In this document: one piece after another, positions 14,947 through 18,529 of the stretch | Position numbering within the stretch: position 1 is the stretch's first letter | Layout: the number at the start of each line of letters is the position of its first letter | Assembly (NCBI GenBank): GCA_023253905.1 | Contig: JALREG010000055.1 | Location: 1 to 18,529, forward strand | From: Burkholderiaceae bacterium | Lineage (GTDB): Bacteria > Pseudomonadota > Gammaproteobacteria > Burkholderiales > Burkholderiaceae | Reading direction: 5' to 3' | DNA: 18,529 nt | Made by a program: the position numbers and the translations under genes | The notes under the pieces: generated by a model | Databases searched by the model: none | What the model was told of the DNA's origin: nothing | What the model saw: only the letters and a program-made list of their open reading frames with translations

Positions 14947-15936
14947 ATGCCTCCCATCGCATCGCGTCGCCAAACGCTGCGCAGCCTCAGCCTTGCATTG
15001 GCTGCCACCACCATACCGGGTGTGGGCCGAGCTGACGCCAGCTACCCACAGCGGGTCGTCAGGCTCGTCGTGCCATTCGCACCAGGCGGATCCGCCGATG
15101 CGGCCGCGAGAATACTCGCGGAGAAACTGGCCGAGATGTGGGGGCAGCCTGTCATCCTTTTAAATCGCCCGGGCGCTGGTACGTCGGTGGCGTCGGCCTA
15201 TGTTGCGCAGTCGCCTGCAGATGGTTACACACTGCTGATGGGCTACGTTCTGTCCTATTCAACCACCGCCAGCCTTTACAAGAAGCTGAGCTACGATCCC
15301 GCCACCGCGCTCACGCCCCTGTCGCTCGTGGCGGATGCGCCGTTTATCGTGGGCGTTGACCCTTCCACCGGTATCCAGACGCTTGACGAACTGGTCGCCG
15401 CGATTCGTAAGTCGCCACACGGATTGAACTATGCTTCGTCGGGCACTGGTGCCGGCCCGCACCTCACCACCGAAATGCTGTTGCGACGGTTGGGTGTTCG
15501 ATCCAACCATGTGCCCTACCGTGGCACGGCAGAGGTGGTTACTGCGGTGATCTCGGGACAGGTGCAATTCAGCGTCTTCGATGCGTCCGCGCTGGGACAG
15601 ATACGGTCGGGGCGCATCCGCGCCCTGGCGCTGACTGCGGCCAAGCGCTGGAACCAATTGCCGGACCTGCCTACGGTCGCCGAACTTGGATACCCCGACT
15701 TTAATATGACCAGCGGCGGTGGCATCATGGTGTCATCCAGAACGCCGGATTCAATCAAGCAGAAAATTGAGCGCGATGTCATACAGGCGATGTCCGTTGA
15801 ATCGGTCCGCCAGCGATTCAACGCGCTGGGCTTCATCCCCGTTGGTTCATCCTCGACTGAATTCGAGGCAACGCTTCGGGTCAACATGCAGCGCATACGC
15901 GCATTGATCGACGAACTCGGCATGACGGCCGACTGA
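14947..15936 (+). CDS. Bug-family (TctC) periplasmic substrate-binding protein, copy 2
   Basis: A 329-residue receptor of the same family as its upstream neighbour but clearly divergent, so not a recent duplicate. The leader MPPIASRRQTLRSLSLALAA carries a twin-arginine-like motif (SRRQTLR at 6-12), unlike the plain Sec leader of copy 1. The mature chain starts near DASYPQRVVRLVVPFAPGG and has GGSADAAAR with the usual aspartate, PVILLNRPGAGTSVASAY, PADGYTLLMG, LNYASSGTGAGPHLTTEM, HVPYRGTAE and LPDLPTVAELGYPDF. It is the last gene of the hyuAB unit, with 21 bp between the two Bug genes. It probably binds a second compound of the same pathway, or shares a permease encoded elsewhere. Confidence 0.93.
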   Translation: MPPIASRRQTLRSLSLALAATTIPGVGRADASYPQRVVRLVVPFAPGGSADAAARILAEKLAEMWGQPVILLNRPGAGTSVASAYVAQSPADGYTLLMGYVLSYSTTASLYKKLSYDPATALTPLSLVADAPFIVGVDPSTGIQTLDELVAAIRKSPHGLNYASSGTGAGPHLTTEMLLRRLGVRSNHVPYRGTAEVVTAVISGQVQFSVFDASALGQIRSGRIRALALTAAKRWNQLPDLPTVAELGYPDFNMTSGGGIMVSSRTPDSIKQKIERDVIQAMSVESVRQRFNALGFIPVGSSSTEFEATLRVNMQRIRALIDELGMTAD

Positions 15937-15960
15937 TCGTATCAACGCCCCCGCCCGTCA

Positions 15961-15979
15961 AGCAGACCAAAGTCTGGCT
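15961..15979. terminator. Possible bidirectional hairpin between convergent genes
   Basis: AGCAGAC (15961-15967) pairs with GTCTGGCT (15972-15979) around a CAAA loop, with one bulged G. It lies 24 bp after the second Bug stop and directly before the Hpt stop on the other strand. Neither side has a good T-run, so it would be a weak or Rho-assisted end. Confidence 0.35.
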
Positions 15980-15980
15980 C

Positions 15981-16325
15981 TTAGCTGCGAACCATCTCTT
16001 CCAGCACGGCGGCCGTTGCTCGTGCGAGGCTGTCGACCCGATCCAGCGTTTCCGCACTGGGAAGGCGGCCTGCATCAGCGCGCAGTTCAGTCTCAACATG
16101 GGTCAGTACGCCCGCCAGGGCTTCGCATCCGAAATTTGCCGCCAGGCCAGATAGCCGGTGGGCCAGCAACAGAACTTCGCGCGACTCAGAAGCCCGCGCC
16201 CGCCGCACCAGTTCGCCGGTATCGGCGGTAATATGCTCCAGCAATTGTCGCATGAGTTCGTCCAGATCATCGGCGGGTATTGCTTCCCGCAAGGTCTGAA
16301 ACAAGGCTTGATTGAGCAGGTTCAT
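15981..16325 (-). CDS. Stand-alone Hpt (histidine phosphotransfer) protein
   Basis: A 114-residue, all-helical protein with the Hpt signature LLLAHRLSGLAANFGCEALA at 52-71. His56 is the predicted phosphorylation site; the canonical motif is AHxLKGxAxxxG. Such proteins relay phosphate between the receiver of a hybrid kinase and a final response regulator in the cytoplasm. The usual lysine after the histidine (HxLKG) is Ser59 here. ATG 16325 has an excellent ribosome site (16327-16336). It is divergent from the sensor kinase with 82 bp between the starts, so the two probably form one phosphorelay. An Hpt protein serving another kinase is the alternative. Confidence 0.85.
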   Translation of the reverse strand: MNLLNQALFQTLREAIPADDLDELMRQLLEHITADTGELVRRARASESREVLLLAHRLSGLAANFGCEALAGVLTHVETELRADAGRLPSAETLDRVDSLARATAAVLEEMVRS

Positions 16326-16326
16326 C

Positions 16327-16336
16327 GATCACCTCC
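16327..16336 (-). promoter_or_regulatory. Extended Shine-Dalgarno of the Hpt gene
   Basis: On the minus strand this is GGAGGTGATC, complementary over ten bases to the known 3' end of 16S rRNA (GATCACCTCC). It ends one base before ATG 16325. It predicts strong translation of the phosphotransfer protein and fixes its start. Confidence 0.75.
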
Positions 16337-16407
16337 ACAGCCGGGGCGATGGGGAGCACTATCGTCTGATTGCGTTGTACCTCAAGTCTTTCTTGGGCGA
16401 GCACACG

Positions 16408-18529
16408 ATGAACCAAGCCAGCAGTCAGCAGCTAGCGCGGCGGAACAACCTATCCCTGGGTATCGGGTTGGTTGGCGCGTTTTCGCTGGTCATGGTCATT
16501 TCGGTAGTCGTCATTGGGCTGCTGGTGAGCCATATCCTCCACGAAACAACTTTGTTTGAAAAGGGGGAGCGGCTCGGCCGTCACGCGGAGTCCCTTGCGC
16601 AGACAATCGTTAAAGATATTGAGAATCGGAGCGACGAAATCGCCTTACGCGCGAACAATATTTTTCACGTTGGACTGACCAAAGACCTTCCAACCCTGCG
16701 GCGCAACCTTGAGAGATGGCAACAGTTAAAACCCGAGTACGCCTGGATTGGCTACGCCAGCCGGGAGGGGCACGTCCTCGCCGCGACTGGGGACTTACTG
16801 GTCGGGGCGACGATATCCAGTCTTCCCTGGTTTCAGTCCGCACTGAAGGGACCCACGGTAGCTGACCGCTCAGGTGCGAAGGCACTTTCACCATCAGAGG
16901 CTGTGCAGCCAATGCGGCTCATCGATCTCGCTCATCCCGTCCGGGATGGGGGCGAGGAGGTCATCGGCATCGTCATCGCTCATCTGGGCTCTCGCTGGCT
17001 CGAGATGTTTGTACAGCCCATACCCACAGAAACCCAGGGTCTGGCGGCGGCGCTTCCAACCGTGATCAAGCTCGACGTCCGCCTCGTGGGCGCGGGCATC
17101 GGACAAGAGGTCACCCAGAAGGTTCAAGAAGATCGTCGCTCCAGCGGCTGGATACGCCTCGAGAATTACCATCCATCCACGTGGCTGATCGGTTTTTCGC
17201 GGCATCAACCACTTGCCGGCATTTCTGACGACCTCAACTGGACCACCGTCGTGCAGAGCCCAGCCGATAGCCTGAACACGGTCGCACCCTTCTCCCTGTC
17301 GACAGTTTTCGGAGCGATTGCTGCCATCTCCTTGATTTCCTGGCTTACTTTTATCCTGTTAATCAAGACGGCACACCAACCCGTTAAGGAGTTGATCAAA
17401 CAGATCGATCTCGCTCAACGCTCGAGTCATGAGATCCCTCCACTTAGCCGCCTGCCAGAGGAATTTGCTCGGGTACGCCAGGCGATCAACAATCTGACCC
17501 AGTCGATCCGCTCTCAAGCGGCCCAGTCAGAGCGTAACCTCAGGGAATTGCGAGGAAGCTTTCGCGGTGTCACCGCATCATTTCCAGGCGTCCTGTTTTC
17601 CGCGAACCTCGATGCCGAGCGCAGTTGGACTCTTACCTATCTTTCGCCATCGGCGGAACTCTACCTGGGTATCCCGGCGGCGTCGGGCCCGGTACCAATA
17701 GCGACGCTGACTAAAAATATCGTTCCCGATACCCGAGAAGCCCTGGCCTTGGTCGTCCAGGAGCAGGTTCGGGCAGGTAATGCTCTCGATCTTGTCATAA
17801 GCATCGCCGGAGGCGATGGTCGCGTCCGCCAGATGCGCACCAGGGCCCAGAAACGTCTGATCAGTCCGTCCGAATCCATTTGGGATGGCGTGATGCTGGA
17901 CGTATCCGACCTTGTCGAGGCCCGCCAGCAGGCGACGGTAGCCAGCGATGCCAAATCAGACTTCCTCGCATCGATGAGCCATGAGATCCGTACACCGCTG
18001 AACGGCATTCTCGGGATCGCGCAACTCCTTTTAGCAGAGGTCCAGGCCCCGAACCAGAAAGCCGACCTGAGGCGGCTGATCGAATCCGCAGAAATGCTCA
18101 CCACCCTCCTCAACGATGTGCTGGACCACTCCCAGATCGACGCGGGCAAACTCAATCTGGAAGTGCGTCAGTTCCTGTTGTCCGAACTGCTTGACTCATG
18201 TGCGGCGCTGTTTGGCGCCGACGCCAGACGACGCGGGCTGCGATTGGAAGTGAGGAGCGAATTTTCGCGGAACCTCAGGCTGACCGGCGACCCGACGCGA
18301 ATTCGCCAGATCATCATCAACCTGCTCTCCAATGCCGTGAAGTTCACCCGCGAGGGCTCGGTCGTCCTGCACGCCGTCGCGCACCAGCGCGCCGATCGGC
18401 AGGCCACGGTTTCGGTCTCAATTACCGATACCGGCTCGGGCATGAGCGGGGAACAGCAATCGAACCTGTTCAGGCGCTTCGAACAGGGCGATCGGTCGGT
18501 CTATCGCCAGTATGGTGGATCCGGGCTCG
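16408..18529 (+). CDS. Membrane sensor histidine kinase, Cache/PAS type (partial, runs off right edge)
   Basis: Open from ATG 16408 for 707 codons without a stop to the window end. Order of parts: transmembrane helix 1 (about 17-42); a periplasmic sensor of about 250 residues resembling a double Cache domain (YAWIGYASREGHVLAATGD at 111-129, LPWFQSAL at 139-146); helix 2 (about 297-320); a linker or HAMP-like helix; a PAS-like domain (about 385-505); a HisKA dimerisation domain with FLASMSHEIRTPLNGILG and phosphorylated His525; and an ATPase domain with N box NLLSNAVKF (638-646, Asn642), G1 DTGSGM (674-679), F box LFRRFEQGD and the start of G2, GGSGL. The divergent Hpt gene suggests that receiver domains follow, as in hybrid kinases. 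The ribosome site is weak. Ligand unknown; Cache sensors often bind small metabolites. Confidence 0.92.
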   Translation, partial: MNQASSQQLARRNNLSLGIGLVGAFSLVMVISVVVIGLLVSHILHETTLFEKGERLGRHAESLAQTIVKDIENRSDEIALRANNIFHVGLTKDLPTLRRNLERWQQLKPEYAWIGYASREGHVLAATGDLLVGATISSLPWFQSALKGPTVADRSGAKALSPSEAVQPMRLIDLAHPVRDGGEEVIGIVIAHLGSRWLEMFVQPIPTETQGLAAALPTVIKLDVRLVGAGIGQEVTQKVQEDRRSSGWIRLENYHPSTWLIGFSRHQPLAGISDDLNWTTVVQSPADSLNTVAPFSLSTVFGAIAAISLISWLTFILLIKTAHQPVKELIKQIDLAQRSSHEIPPLSRLPEEFARVRQAINNLTQSIRSQAAQSERNLRELRGSFRGVTASFPGVLFSANLDAERSWTLTYLSPSAELYLGIPAASGPVPIATLTKNIVPDTREALALVVQEQVRAGNALDLVISIAGGDGRVRQMRTRAQKRLISPSESIWDGVMLDVSDLVEARQQATVASDAKSDFLASMSHEIRTPLNGILGIAQLLLAEVQAPNQKADLRRLIESAEMLTTLLNDVLDHSQIDAGKLNLEVRQFLLSELLDSCAALFGADARRRGLRLEVRSEFSRNLRLTGDPTRIRQIIINLLSNAVKFTREGSVVLHAVAHQRADRQATVSVSITDTGSGMSGEQQSNLFRRFEQGDRSVYRQYGGSGL

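Overview
The window is a high-GC proteobacterial chromosome segment with densely packed genes. It most resembles Betaproteobacteria of the order Burkholderiales. The case rests on two Bug-type (TctC) periplasmic binding proteins, a TRAP transporter, a LysR regulator beside hydantoinase/oxoprolinase genes, and a fused two-domain FabG-like reductase, a combination typical of that order. The placement is inferred from gene content and was not computed. No tRNA, rRNA, CRISPR array, insertion sequence or prophage gene was seen. No stretch over 300 bases lacks a gene; the longest gaps are 1329-1464, 3483-3614 and 9871-9985.

Region 1 (1-4709): a two-domain SDR reductase on the minus strand, cut by the left edge, is divergent from a second SDR on the plus strand (1465-2229). 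It is followed by a UDP-glucose 6-dehydrogenase (ugd, 2316-3482) and a secreted protein of unknown function (3615-4709).

Region 2 (4738-15936) is the core of the window: two divergent transcription units around a LysR regulator. The minus-strand unit reads lysR, TRAP binding protein, TRAP small permease, TRAP large permease, metallo-beta-lactamase-fold hydrolase. The plus-strand unit reads hyuA, hyuB and two tandem Bug binding proteins. The 115-bp gap between them holds a perfect 17-bp dyad with LysR-box geometry and a second perfect dyad. I infer a LysR-controlled module that takes up an organic acid or amide-like compound and processes it with an ATP-dependent HyuAB enzyme and an MBL hydrolase. 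The substrate cannot be read from the sequence. Several proteins carry variant active-site motifs: MBL HxNxDH, HyuB HLNH, and a TRAP binding protein without the usual ligand arginine.

Region 3 (15981-18529): a small stand-alone Hpt phosphotransfer protein on the minus strand is divergent from a Cache/PAS-type sensor histidine kinase that runs off the right edge. They look like parts of one multistep phosphorelay, and any receiver domains would lie beyond the window.

Both edge genes are incomplete. The left one lacks roughly the last 10-30 codons. The right one stops inside the kinase ATP-binding domain.
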